Positions 30,364-41,105 of a stretch of DNA of 58,231 bases are shown here, one piece after another; the first letter of the stretch is position 1; every line of letters begins with the position of its first letter. Below the pieces are notes generated by a model. That model worked only from the letters and a program-made list of their open reading frames with translations, had not been told where the DNA came from and searched no databases. The stretch covers positions 1-58,231 of the forward strand of contig JAIQCW010000025.1 of the NCBI GenBank assembly GCA_020283715.1, given 5' to 3'. The position numbers and the translations under genes were made by a program. This stretch comes from Cytauxzoon felis. Lineage: Eukaryota; Apicomplexa; Aconoidasida; Piroplasmida; Theileriidae.

Positions 30364-33300
30364 TTATTTTATATCTATTAATGGTGCCATTGATAATGTT
30401 AATCTCTTCTTTAATATAGACAACTTAATATTACTACGTAAGGCATATGTTACAAATGCTTCATCCATCATATCACCTTTTGATATCTGCAATAATAAAT
30501 TACGAATTAATGTCGGATTCTTCAATGATAAATTCTTAAATATCTTTAATACATTGTCATTTATACTTTTACATGCCCTAGGTGATGATATCAATAATGA
30601 TATAAGAGTAATCTTCGAAAATACAACCCTATTCACAACACCTTTACTCAATATCAATAGTAATAATGTTAAACGAATATAATAACGATATCTTAATGTC
30701 CTATTAACCTCGTCCGCCATCGTCACAATCTGACCATCCTTTATCACATGATCCTCAACCAATTCAAGAACCGATAATAATCTATAGAATTTAATGAAAC
30801 ATATCTTAATAGTTCATATGATGTCCAATATAGCTCCTTCTATTCGCCATTCCACCTGAGGTCCAATCACTGCCTTCACCTGTTCCACTCGCCGTGGTGG
30901 CCTTCTCTATTTACTTCCCCTTCCAGCTCCCGTAGATCGCTTCCAGGTTCCACTTGAGGTCCAATGACTATCTCCGCCACGATCTCCGGGAGTGGCTATA
31001 CTCTTTAGAGATAGGTAATTAAAAGAGCTGTCTGCAAGACAAGGAGATGTGGACCTCAGGTGGAACGCCTAGTGGGAAAGATAGTGATAGGACCTCGAGT
31101 GGATATTCGAATAGAAAGTGGTTATAATTTTGTTCTAGACAAACCTTTGTTCTAGGAAATCGTATGCGTGTGTGGTTAGTAGTATTAGTATATCGATATT
31201 GCTATAGAGGTTGATATTTGATTCGATAGATTGTGTTAGGCATTCCCAGATTTCATGTACTCTAATTCTAAAGAGGTAGATATTGGATGAAAGGATATCT
31301 AATGAATTATATAATGCTAGTGAACTTGTATATTTTATCTTATTATTATTACTTGTTAAATGATATCTAACTCTTGTTATAATTAATGTTACTATACCAG
31401 CTACAACATCACCTTCTCCTTTTTCTAGGTCATTTTCATCATCTACATTTGAAAATTTACTCTTGACGTTATCAACTTTTGTTATCCTATTACTATTACC
31501 ATTCATATAAAATCGTTTTATATACACGAGTATATGATTAAATGAGTAGAATATATCCAATAATTGTTCATTATCATCTGATCCACGATCAAATGCCTTA
31601 CATAAAGATACAACAAGATCAAAGAGTAATTTAGAGTCGATATTTTGATTATCAAATGAAACAAGTGTATAGATTATACTGAAATTCAGTGTATAAATCG
31701 TATAGTTCATTAATTTATTAGTATAGTATTGTAAAATCGGTCTTATACCCATGCTCTTATTAACATCTTCAATATATCCACACTTTATAAAGTATTCATT
31801 CAAATCCAAAAGTAAAATGCCAGACAATTGCGATATTCTTACATAACCTGAATTATAATTTATTATAGAGTACCGTAGTATCAATTCTATATCATCATGT
31901 GATAAGGATTTCATACCACTGTAGTTTACAATAAGCCTTAATAACCCTAGAAGCCTAAATTTTGATACATTATCATCTGATATAGACTTCATTAAAGTTT
32001 CATTTATAAACAAGTCACGACATTCTACAAGTATAGAGAGTGTGTTGGATTGATAATCGACATCTGTAGATGTCTCTAATTTACATGAATCATTACTATC
32101 TTCAATCCTCTCCGGAGATACCTTACAATCATTCAAATAGGCATGCATGAAAATATAACATAACTTCAAGAGCCTAGAGAAGTTTGAATTATAAGAGGAT
32201 GTGGAATCGTAATTCAATTTGCCAAAGAATGAAAGGATATTATAGATGCAATCGATCTTGGTATCGTATGACAAGTTGTTAAAATATAGTGTAGCTGTTT
32301 TGGTAATACTATCATTAGGTAGTATTAAGTCATTAGTCTGAGTTTGAGATTCTTGATCAAATGATAGCAGTGATACATCCTGGGGGTCATCAATTACAAA
32401 TTTATAGTCGTAACTTGACTTCTCATGTAATTCTTCAACGTCTACATCGACATTGCTGAGTAGGAATTTCAATGATATATAAAAATCCACATCACATGGT
32501 ACATGATCCTTTATCCTTAAATAGGCCCTGTAAGTATCCAAAGAGTACTCATCAACTGTAGTAATACTCCTTGTAACTTCATCCCTTAATAATAATTTAT
32601 ATGATGCCCCAATCTCCTTAATCTTATCACAAGGCTCATAGTCATCCATAGATGCCTTTAGAATATGACGTACGAGTAATAGCTTGACATTATCCGGTAT
32701 AAACTCGTACTTCATACAAGATAAGCATAAATCACCAATCAAATTCGGTTTAGACGAGTATTTTTTCAACAAATACTCGAGGAGTTGCGATGTCTTTTGG
32801 ATTAACAGCTCCGATGGATCTTCCATGGAAAATGTGGATGATGTTCCATCGCTCGAATTAGAGTTCAAATGAGGTCCAGATGTGTTATGCATGCCCATTA
32901 ACTGTACATATCCTCCTGAAGGTGGGATATGCTCATCGAATGTCTTAGTGATGTACAATTCAAGGAGTGAAATTGCCATTTTGAGAGTAGACTCACTAAA
33001 ATTCGAAAGCTTTGCAGTTATCCTTGATAACAACCCTGGGTATACTGATAAGATATCTAAACTCGTAGGTATAAACGAGAGAGTATCTAGGACTTTGTTT
33101 ATTGTCTTCTTATTCTTGGTGTGCTTGAGGACCTCGAGCAAGATGTAAATCAGCTGATTTAAATGCTCAATATCTTCATGATGTCTATAAATCACAGAAA
33201 TGAGGTCGACTAGATCAATCAGTAAAGAATCTCGACCTTCTATACTGCTACTACTAGTTTCATAACCGCCATCTATACAGTACAGCTTTATCCATGATTC

Positions 33301-33624
33301 AACGAGTACAAAATAGACATTTCTAAAATCCTTATAGCCATTTCCAGCCAATTCCCTAGTTAATATGATAATAACCTTTAGATATTCGTGATATACCACA
33401 GTGCCGAGGTTGGATTTCATAATCCTTACACATAATAGCCTTAGTAGACTATCCAAATTGTCCAAGAACTCTTTCAATATTACGTCCCCGACCAAACGAC
33501 CTCCATTATGAAGTAGCATATACATAGAGCGCAATGCCTCCAACTCTGAAGCATCATTTCTGGATTCTAGTAGAGAAACAAGTAAATTATTTAATGAATA
33601 TTGTACATTTAACGGATCATACAT
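30364..33624 (-). CDS. Large helical-repeat (HEAT/ARM-like) protein of unknown function
   Basis: Two exons: 33624-31144 and 30781-30364. They join as GAACAAAG|GTTTGT..CTATAG|ATTATTATC, restoring the frame (QRLLSVLELVEDHV); the joined protein is about 965 residues. It is nearly all helical, with repeated leucine-rich helix pairs (LNNLLVSLLESRN, LLRLLCVRIMK, LIYILLEVLKHTKNKK) in the manner of HEAT or armadillo scaffolds. No diagnostic family motif was recognised; symplekin-, TTI1- or adaptin-like proteins are possible but unsupported. The 362-nt intron holds a foldback repeat; without it the intron would be near the local norm. The gene runs tail-to-head with the Omp85-like gene (12 nt) and lies 45 nt from LENG1-like, a tight same-strand cluster. 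Confidence 0.6.
30850..31105. repeat. Foldback repeat in the HEAT-like gene intron
   Basis: Left end CCACCTGAGGTCCAATCAC, then CCACTCGCCGTGGTGG, CTCCCGTAGATCGCTTCCAGG, CCACTTGAGGTCC, CACGATCTCCGGGAGTGG with CTCTTTAGAGATAGG, AGCTGTCTGCAAGAC, GACCTCAGGTGGAACGCC and right end GGACCTCGAGTGGA. It is a complete copy with an extra internal module. Confidence 0.88.
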
Positions 33625-33669
33625 TAAAATTATTGCGATTTGTTTAAAAATAGTGAGAATTTATAGGAG

Positions 33670-34407
33670 TCATCTTGACTTTAATAGGGCCAACGCGCGT
33701 TCTCTCTCGGATGATTCACGAGCTAACCTCTCTTTACGTAACTCATCTATGCTCTTGCTCTTCTTAACATCTTCTAGATTATTACGTGCTTCAGTATCTC
33801 CGAGAACTTCTGTGGATGATGCGTCATCCCTAGTCCGGGGTCTATTCGAAATGGAGGCAGAGGCAGTTGAACCCGGTGGCAACATGTACCAAGGCACAGT
33901 GACTTTATTAAAATCCGGTACCAACTTGGCATCTTCATCATCGACGTAAACATTAACGTTCCTGGGTCCTTTAGATTTCGTATTGTAAATAAAACAACCG
34001 CTTTTAATCAGCGACTCTCGTTTCTTACGATTGTATTCATTAAATTCCTTTTCCTCCTTCTCAAATAGATTTACATGTCCTTTACTGACCTTTTTATCAA
34101 ACTCTAGGACGAAGTCCGCGCTATGAGGATCATCTGATTCCGGTGCATCATCGTCTTGACGTTTACGCTTAGATTTAGTCTCTTTCTCGACATCAAAGTC
34201 CTCGTCATCTATATTTTGTGTAGATTGAGCTTTTCTACGTAGCAATACAAGTGAATCCCTTAGTTTTCCCTTTTTGAGTTCATCTTTGGCCTGCAACTTG
34301 CGTTCGATGTCGCGGTGTTCATCGAATTTCACTTGATATTGTCGATCTTGGCGATATACGTTCCATTTCTTTTGTGGTAATATATTTAAACCGCCATGGC
34401 CTCCCAT
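33670..34407 (-). CDS. LENG1-like protein with Cir_N domain
   Basis: A 245-residue protein that starts MGGHGGLNILPQKKWNVYR, the conserved N-terminus of LENG1-type Cir_N proteins, followed by a charged coiled-coil (DEHRDIERKLQAKDELKKGKL). The middle is low-complexity and acidic with a nuclear-type basic stretch (KETKSKRKRQDDD). The C-terminus ends with another charged helix (LARESSERERALALLK). Cir_N proteins are linked to pre-mRNA splicing complexes in other eukaryotes, and SF3B3 lies nearby, but neighbour function is not evidence in this kind of genome. CWC25 is an alternative Cir_N family member; the MGGHGGLNILPQ start favours LENG1. It diverges from the cytidylyltransferase gene, with only 132 nt between the two starts. 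Confidence 0.75.
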   Translation of the reverse strand: MGGHGGLNILPQKKWNVYRQDRQYQVKFDEHRDIERKLQAKDELKKGKLRDSLVLLRRKAQSTQNIDDEDFDVEKETKSKRKRQDDDAPESDDPHSADFVLEFDKKVSKGHVNLFEKEEKEFNEYNRKKRESLIKSGCFIYNTKSKGPRNVNVYVDDEDAKLVPDFNKVTVPWYMLPPGSTASASISNRPRTRDDASSTEVLGDTEARNNLEDVKKSKSIDELRKERLARESSERERALALLKSR

Positions 34408-34539
34408 TTGATTAAAATTAAGGGGTGATTATCCTGATTGATTGTTGGTGTGAGGCTTTGATTATGTTTGGGAGTGAAAGTAGTAGTATATATATTGTAT
34501 GATGTTATGATGAAAACTTGTGATTTGTGAATATAAATA

Positions 34540-35777
34540 ATGGTTGTAGAATCGGGAGATGTAAAATCTTCTGAGACTTCAGAGCGTCGTATTTATGTCG
34601 ATGGTGTGTTTGATTTGATTCATTGGGGTCATTTGAATGCTCTTCGTCAAAGTTATGAGCTTGGTGGTAAATTGGTTGTAGGAATAGTATCGGATTTGGA
34701 GACTTATAAGGCGAAGGGTATATATCCTATATATGATGAAGAGGAGAGGGCTAGTATAATTCGTGGATGTAAATGGGTCAGCGAGGTTATAGTTGGAACA
34801 CCTTATGATGTAACAATAGATTTTTTAGATAATGTAGCTAAATGCGATGTAGTCGCTCATGGTGATGATGTAGCACTTGGTAGTGATGGTAAAGATTGTT
34901 ATGAAGATCCAAAAAAAGTTGGTAGACTTGTCCATTTTAAACGTTCATATGGTATATAAATATTTATAAAAAAATTTATATATTATATATTATAGGTATA
35001 AGTTCTTCAACTACATTATATAAATTAGTGGAAGCACTTGATAGTGAACGATTTTCACATTTAAGTGGGCCTGAATTGAAAATTAAAGATCTGACAGCAG
35101 ATTTTGAACAAAGATTATTAATTAATGAAGAGATGTTAATAAATGAAGGTATAGAAATGGATGAAGATGAAGAAGAGGATAAAAATACTATACGTTATCC
35201 AAGATGTAGATTAAGTGTAAATTTATTTGATAAATTCGTAACACATGGTAAAAAACCACCAGATAATGGACGTATTGTATATGTTGATGGTAGTTTTGAT
35301 TTATTTCATAGTGGTCATGCAAGTTTTCTAAAACTTGCACGTTCAATGGGTGATTATTTAATTGTTGGAATCTATGATGATCAAACTGTACGTACATTAA
35401 AAGGTGTACCATTTCCATTTACAAATTTATTAGATCGATCATTAATTGTCTTATCAATGAAATATACAGATGATGTTATATTAGGAGCACCATATGTACT
35501 TACAGATTCATTTATTAAAGTTTGTTTTATTAATTATAATAATTTTTATTTCATATAGAATTTTGGCATCACAATGGTATTATCGGGGAAATTACATGAT
35601 GATGTCATTATAAGAGAACGTGTTAATCCATATTTAGCAGCAGAAAAATTAGGCATATTATATTCTGTCGACTCCGGATCACCCGTTACAAGCACCCATA
35701 TCATCCGAAGAGTCTCAAGACGTCTAGAATATATACGAGATAATATACACAACAGATATAAAAATCAACCTCCATAA
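34540..35777 (+). CDS. PCYT2: Ethanolamine-phosphate cytidylyltransferase (ECT/PCYT2)
   Basis: Three exons (34540-34951, 34996-35519, 35559-35777), 384 residues, with short introns of 44 and 39 nt. Two cytidylyltransferase domains are visible. The first has VDGVFDLIHWGHLNALRQ with the HxGH signature and VVAHGDDVALGSDGKD. The second has YVDGSFDLFHSGHASFLKLA and VIIRERVNPYLAAEKLGI. ECT makes CDP-ethanolamine from phosphoethanolamine and CTP, the rate-limiting step of the Kennedy route to phosphatidylethanolamine. The double-domain layout separates it from single-domain choline enzymes. In the first domain the usual RTxGISTT motif reads KRSYGISSST, and the second ends SGSPVTSTHIIRRV. It is a complete gene with normal length for protist ECT. 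A composite repeat element lies right after its stop. Confidence 0.92.
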
Positions 35778-35819
35778 ATTGTAATAAATCTGCCTAATTT
35801 AATTCATAATCTTTACTCA

Positions 35820-36395
35820 ACATCCACCTGAGGTTCTTCCACTAGCCGTGGTGGCTCTTCTAATTATCTCCCCCTACGCCTACCATTAGTCGGCTTCGGG
35901 TAAATTAACCCATTATAATCAAATTAATGAATGCAGTTTATCATTTACAACCTAATTATAATATTTTAATAATTTTATGAAATGTAATTATTTATATAAA
36001 TCTATTACTATATTATATAGGTAGTATACTTTACTTCATGTTAGTAGTTATATAGTATATATATTATAATAATTATTTATATAAATACATATATACCTTC
36101 ATACAACTATACATCATCCTTCAATTGAATTAATATATATGTATATGTTATAGTAAAAGAGAAAACTTCAATAGAAATTAAAAAGTAGGGTAAATAGTGT
36201 TTTTACCCCTACATTAATGGGGTATGTTGGTTAAGTATTTATAGTGCTTGATACCTTGCCACGATCTCTGGGAGTGGCTCTACTCTTTAGAGATAGATAA
36301 TTAGTAGAGGCTCCACGCCTAGTGGAACATTGGTTGTAACATCAGGTGGAACGGCGAGTGGAAAGAGGGGGTGGTTGTAACCTCGAGTGGAGTTA
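35820..36395. mobile_element. Composite cassette D: foldback halves around a leader with no ORF
   Basis: Left half 35820-35905 (CCACCTGAGGTTCTTCC, CCACTAGCCGTGGTGG, CTACGCCTACC..GTCGGCTTCGGG). Right half 36252-36395 (CACGATCTCTGGGAGTGG, CTCTTTAGAGATAG, GCTCCACGCCTAGTGG, TAACATCAGGTGGAAC, GTAACCTCGAGTGGAG). The leader (35906-36235) is present but the antigen ORF is absent. Confidence 0.7.
35906..36235 (+). promoter_or_regulatory. Orphan antigen-cassette leader
   Basis: Same block order as the three gene-linked leaders: AATATTTTAATAATTTTATG, GTAGTATACTTTACTTCATG, CATACAACTATACATCATCC, AAAAAGTAGGGTAAATAGTG and the strong hairpin TACCCCTACATTAATGGGGTA. After the hairpin comes about 20 nt of unrelated sequence and then the right repeat half. 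Confidence 0.7.
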
Positions 36396-36456
36396 TAAGA
36401 CAAGGAAAGGTTGTAATATTCGATGTGATTCTTGCAATGTTCTTTAATCTTCGACA

Positions 36457-37826
36457 TCAATGATTCCTTGATCGCTTCTGATGTATGATTATAAATTGGT
36501 ATACTTTTACGTACAGTTGAAAAACTGCTTCACCTTCTGGTAGACTTGGTGAGTCATAGACTTTACAAATTCTTTGATCACCTTTACCTTTTCTAAGAGA
36601 TAATCTACAAGTTGATGCATGTCCTAATACATGTCCTCCAACTATATATAAATGTAATAAATAAAATATGATTAACCTGGTTTAATTGGATTAGCTACAA
36701 ATGACATTGCACCAGATGGTTCTGACATTACATGATTGGTTAATAAGATGGCAATATTGAATTGCTCAGATAATTTCAATAGACTTGATAATAATTTATT
36801 CAGCTTCTGTTGCCTTTCAGCCAATTCACCTATAGATTTGAGGGAAATTTTATGATTCATTTATATCCAACTGACCTCTACCAGAAAAATCTACCCGGAA
36901 CAACGACATTATAGAATCGATGATTAAAATTATAAACCTATCTTGTGTCATCTGAAATGTGATGAAGGATATCTTCTTATCTTTGGTATACCTTTAGTGC
37001 AGCTGTAGCAATGAGATTTATAATGTGTTCATTTGTAAATGCTCTGGCATATAGGATGTTATTAAGCGTCTCTTCAGCATCTAGTTTATATCTCGAGGCA
37101 ATCAGTTGTATTTTTTCAGGTCTGAAGGTCCCTTCCGTATCGATGTAACAAATCTGTTGTATGAAAATCATTACGATTAGTTTTATTCAAATAAACCTTA
37201 GCCTTGGTATCATCACATGAAATTTGACCAGTAACACATAAAGTATGGCAAATTTGGGTCTTTCCGGCCCTATTTTCTCCAAAAATTTCCGTAATTGCCA
37301 TCGTTTCTATACCTCCACCCAGTAATTCATTCAGCAATTTGGACCCTAAGGAATATGATGATAAATGTATGGATATGATACCAGTATTAATTTTAATGAT
37401 TGCCTTCCTCTTAATACTCAATTCTGATGCGGATATAAAGGTATTTGAGACTTCTAATTTCGCTGCGGCTTCTTGAAGCTTGTCAACTTTCGCCTCAGTC
37501 AACCCTTTGATATTACACAAATCACGCTTCTATGCATGAAAATTCAGGAATAATTTCGCGTTGAAGACTCACTGTATTCTGTATAATAGCTAAAACTGTG
37601 CATATACCAGCGGATTTTAACTTGTTAATGTCAGACACATTAATGCCGACATCTTGGAGACGTTCCTAGAAAGAACAAGTAATTTATACGTTATTCAGCT
37701 TATTTATATACAAACTATTGGCATAAATGGACATTTAGTGTCAGTAATATGAATTTGATCATCGTCACATGCAGTTGATACATGGACGGATGATAATTTA
37801 GCCTGAGTTGTAGGAATGGTAACCAT
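36457..37826 (-). CDS. DMC1: Meiotic recombinase DMC1
   Basis: About eight exons with short introns; the first ones are 37826-37716, 37665-37573, 37529-37382, 37345-37197, 37153-36992 and from 36951. The N-terminal helix-hairpin-helix region reads [18 protein letters not shown] and [21 protein letters not shown], which matches DMC1 rather than RAD51. The RecA core has [17 protein letters not shown], Walker [23 protein letters not shown], Walker [11 protein letters not shown] and LLTNHV. DMC1 forms filaments on ssDNA and pairs homologues in meiosis, consistent with sexual stages in the tick. The last exon reads PEGEAVF, then the annotated frame gives a weak tail to a TGA at 36457; one extra T in the run at 36520-36524 (A5 on + strand) would switch to a charged tail instead. 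The C-terminus is therefore uncertain. Confidence 0.88.
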
Positions 37827-38134
37827 TGACAGAAAATTCGATTTATTATATAGGAATAATGTATATAAGCATTCAAATGATGGTATAAAGTAGCAAGTGT
37901 GTGGAGTTTTAAATAGGAAAATGGAAGAAAAGTAATTTCGTGGATATATTAGGACACATTTGTATTAAAAAAAATTTTCAACACATAAAAAACGATATAA
38001 TTTTACTCGAAGGTATTGAAATTTATATAAACGTTGGTATTGTAGTATAGTTATTTGTCTAATAATGATGTCGTAATGAATGAATAAATTCGATGGAATA
38101 ATGACAGATTTAGGAATAACGAACTATTATAAAT
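37827..38134. other. AT-rich intergenic region, no feature seen
   Basis: Separates the divergent DMC1 gene from the rightward genes and presumably contains both promoters. No repeat module, RNA signature or ORF is visible. Confidence 0.5.
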
Positions 38135-38329
38135 ATGAATAGTAGTAAGAATGCACGATTAAAATGGTTATTTCATGCACACCTTATAGAGACTATAGGA
38201 AATTTGGAGGTAATAGGGCTTAATAATGGATGTTGTGCCGTGGATATGGTGCAATGTGTGCTAGATGTGCGCATGTATATAGAATATTCAGATATAAAGG
38301 TCAATTTTCATAAGATTTATATATCATAA
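38135..38329 (+). CDS. Possible small protein, unrecognised
   Basis: A 64-codon frame starting MNSSKNARLKWLFHAHLIET. The middle (NLEVIGLNNGCCAVDMVQCVLDVRMY) could form one beta strand and one helix, faintly recalling Alba-type proteins, but this is too weak to name. It lies 84 nt before HSP20 on the same strand. It may be one exon of a spliced gene or noise. Confidence 0.3.
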   Translation: MNSSKNARLKWLFHAHLIETIGNLEVIGLNNGCCAVDMVQCVLDVRMYIEYSDIKVNFHKIYIS

Positions 38330-38412
38330 TTTTCTATATAAATAGATTATCATAATAATTTTTGATATTGTTACTTATTATTGACTGATTTATTTGGATA
38401 AGGAATAGAAAG

Positions 38413-39030
38413 ATGAGTTGTATTTTAAAGTGTAATAATACCGATCAGGAGGTTGTTATTGATGAAGAGACTGGATTGCCAGTCAAAACTCATGATTATG
38501 TATGTACATAATTATTTACACATCATTATAATTTTATAGAGTGAGAAGCCATCTGTGATTTATAAGCCAAGTACAGTTGTACCACCAAATAATATTTTGG
38601 AAATTCCTCCACCAAAAGATTTGGATTATCCAGTAACATTTTTCCCAACTGTTGATACATTCTTTGATGCTGATCACAATACTCTTGTAGTACTTATGGA
38701 ATTACCTGGTTTCCAAGTTAGTGATATTGAAGTCTTAGTTGGTGATGGAGAATTAAGTGTAAAAGGTATGGAATGTAAATTTTTTTCGCATACTATAATT
38801 TTTTTTATATTACAGGTCCACGTCCAAAGGATGAATTGTATGAAAAGTATGGTGACAATTTAGATATCCATATAAGGGAAAGGAAAGTCGGTTACTTTTA
38901 TAGGCGTTTCAAATTACCAAATAATGCATTAGATCAAACCGCAGTAGCTTCATATGAAAATGGTATTCTTAATATCAAAGTTGAATGCTCACAATTCTCA
39001 GCAACAAAACGTCTAGAAGTTGCTCATTAA
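38413..39030 (+). CDS. Small heat-shock protein (HSP20/alpha-crystallin)
   Basis: Three exons (38413-38499, 38540-38765, 38816-39030), 175 residues. The alpha-crystallin domain runs from about residue 55: FPTVDTFFDADHNTLVVLME, LPGFQVSDIEVLVGDGELSVKG, then the IRERKVGYFYRRFKLPNNA strand and the conserved ASYENGILNIKV. The start MSCILKCNNTDQEVV fits the first ATG after an AT-rich leader, and the exon 1 end (THDY|SEKPS) is supported by a GTATGT..TTATAG intron. Small HSPs bind unfolding proteins without ATP; Plasmodium relatives act in motility and stress. No organelle leader is seen, so cytosolic. It is convergent with ClpP, whose stop is 18 nt away. Confidence 0.9.
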
Positions 39031-39048
39031 ATCATTCCACGTATATAA

Positions 39049-40276
39049 TTATACAGGTGTTGCATCATTTATAACTAATTTTGATGTCTTTGTCTCTATT
39101 ATATGATCAATTAATCCATACTCTATAGCCTCTAAAGGTCTCATATAATTATCTCTATCACAATCACGTTCCACCTCTTCTATGCTCTTACCCGTAAAAT
39201 ATGATAGGTGAGTATTCAATATCTGACGGGTCTGTAAAATCTCATTCGCTTGAATCTCAATATCACTAGCTTGACCATGAGCACCACCTAAATTAAATAT
39301 AATCAAACAAACAATTTAATTAGGTATTGTATAATCAACTCTAGGCCTATCCTGCCGTTGCCACTAGCCGTGGAGGCTTCTGCACCTGAGGTCCAATCCA
39401 CCTCTGTTCCTCTTGCAGAGAGCTCTTCTAATTACCTATCTCTAAAGAGTATAGCCACTCCCGGAGATCGTGGCGGAGGTGATGATTAGACCTCAGGTGG
39501 AAAACCTGGAAGCGATCTACGGGAGCTGGAAGGGGAAGTAAAAAAGGAAGCTGACGGCAGGACCTACGGTGGAACGCCTAGTGGAAGAAGAGTTGGATTG
39601 GACCACAGTTGTAAAGTAAGGATGAGACTTTATTCATGTTATAGTGACAAATACCGGGAAATGGTGTGGTGACTCACCTAATGGTTGATGTATCATGATT
39701 CTAGAGTTTGGCATGGCGTAACGTTTGCCCTTAGTGCCAGAGGCCAATAGAAATGCACCCATGGATGCTGCTTGCCCTATGCAAATGGTCTCAATGGGCA
39801 TATCTAGACTTTGCAATAAATCATAGATGGCTAGACCTGAGGTATAGTATATATATGGGACAGTACAAACCTGCAGTAACGGAACCACCAGGAGAGTTGA
39901 TATAAAACTTGATGGGTTGTTTGGGATCATTATAGTTTATTCTTAATATATTTGTAACTATCCTGAAGGATATTTTATCATCTAATTCCCCAGATAGAAA
40001 TATTATGCGATTTTTAATGAAATAATCATCGACTCTTTTGGCATAGTCGTCCTTCTGTTGAAATTTGATAATAAATTTAAAAAATCTCACCCCAATGTAA
40101 TCAAAACTATTATATGCACTGAAATTAGTTGGTATTTTGCGATGTGTCAGGAAATTGTTGCGATGTTTAATGAAATTTGTATGCAGACGTACTGGATGTA
40201 TCACATTGGAACCACAATGTATCAAAGCCGAACTAGCTGAGATTATTAAACATTTTATAATTAATTTATCAATCAT
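39049..40276 (-). CDS. clpP: ClpP protease subunit, probably apicoplast
   Basis: Exons 40276-39871, 39836-39678 and 39287-39049. A further 36-nt intron may lie inside the first block, where ATTGG|GTGAGA..TTCAACAG is in frame either way. The catalytic triad is visible: Ser in [17 protein letters not shown], His in RIMIHQPLG, Asp in CDRDNYM. Also typical are [25 protein letters not shown] and [17 protein letters not shown]. An N-terminal hydrophobic stretch plus basic spacer ([17 protein letters not shown], then [12 protein letters not shown]) suggests apicoplast import. ClpP forms the barrel degraded-substrate chamber with a Clp ATPase; the ClpB gene in this window is a disaggregase, not its usual partner. 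Intron 2 is 390 nt and holds a foldback repeat. Confidence 0.9.
39355..39615. repeat. Foldback repeat in ClpP intron 2
   Basis: Contains CCACTAGCCGTGGAGG, CACCTGAGGTCCAATCC, CTCTTGCAGAGAGC, CTCTAAAGAGTATAGCCAC with the CACTCCCGGAGATCGTGG module, GACCTCAGGTGGAAAACC, TGGAAGCGATCTACGGGAGC, AGCTGACGGCAGGAC and CGCCTAGTGG. Left and right arms use different module types. Confidence 0.88.
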
Positions 40277-40387
40277 TAATCTAAAATTTTTTAAAATTAA
40301 ATAATTTTCATGTACAAATTGTCCTAATCTTCGACTTAATATTTCACGCTTAGTCGTACCACATTACAATTAGTCCTACAACACACT

Positions 40388-40683
40388 ATGAAGGACAAGA
40401 TATCATTTCAATGTAAGATTCCATACGTACATACATTATATCACTCTAAATATAGGCCCTGATCTTCAAGCAGCTGCAAAGGCCTGCAAAACACAGCTAG
40501 CTCATGGTACAATTAGTGTCGATGATATCAAAAACAAAATCAAGATTGCCAAAGATCTCGCAGCCAAGACATCTACCGTAGATCTCGATAATACCCTTGA
40601 AATGCTAGATGTAAGTACTGCCATAAATTCATTACACATTCTAACAGAAGGTCAAGGGAATTAAAGACATGATGCCAAAGTAG
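40388..40683 (+). CDS. Small 71-residue protein, unrecognised
   Basis: Three exons by splice logic: 40388-40412, 40456-40610, 40648-40683. The first exon is only 25 nt (MKDKISFQ plus one base), joining as T|GC to give FQCPDLQAAAKACKTQL. The remainder is a lysine-rich, predicted all-helical protein (ISVDDIKNKIKIAKDLAAK, LDNTLEMLDKVKGIKDMMPK). Codon use is more GC-rich than most neighbours. I do not recognise the family. It is likely real because every junction is canonical and the frame closes cleanly. It sits head-to-head with ClpP, 111 nt between starts. Confidence 0.6.
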
Positions 40684-40727
40684 GAATACTCAGTCATTTT
40701 AACATAAAGTATGAACTCTATACGCCA

Positions 40728-41010
40728 CCTGAAGTTACAACATCTCATTCTCTTGCAGAGAGCTCCTTTATTTACCTTCCCTCGGATTCCCGTAGATCAT
40801 CCTCGGTATAATGTCTACCCGGAAGAACAAAGGATGTTCAACCTCTAAGAACAGGAATTCTACCCGGAGGAACGGAAAAAGTACAACCCGGAAGAACAGA
40901 CTTCTGGTATAGTAGATGTAACCTCAAGTGGAACCCGTAGCTGATCTCAGGGAAGCGGAGGGGGAGGTAAATGGAGAAGCTGACGGCAGGACTATAACCT
41001 CAGGTGGATG
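40728..41010. repeat. Intergenic foldback repeat
   Basis: Left end CCACCTGAAGTTACAAC; CTTGCAGAGAGC; a GATTCCCGTAGATCATCCTCGG module; several GGAAGAAC modules (ACCCGGAAGAACA, ACCTCTAAGAACAGG, ACCCGGAGGAAC); CCCGTAGCTGATCTCAGGGA; AGCTGACGGCAGGAC; right end TAACCTCAGGTGGA. The rest of 40684-41105 shows no gene. Confidence 0.9.
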
Positions 41011-41105
41011 TTGTCTACAAAACAACCTCGTGTAGTAGGCTTTCTATGGATAATGTCTAGCTCATTTTGTTCTAGTTATAAATATGTAGATTGATTTTAA
41101 TCAAA

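Noticed and set aside
35188..35418. Reverse-strand frame over the cytidylyltransferase gene
   Set aside because: Shadow of a confirmed forward gene with two catalytic domains.
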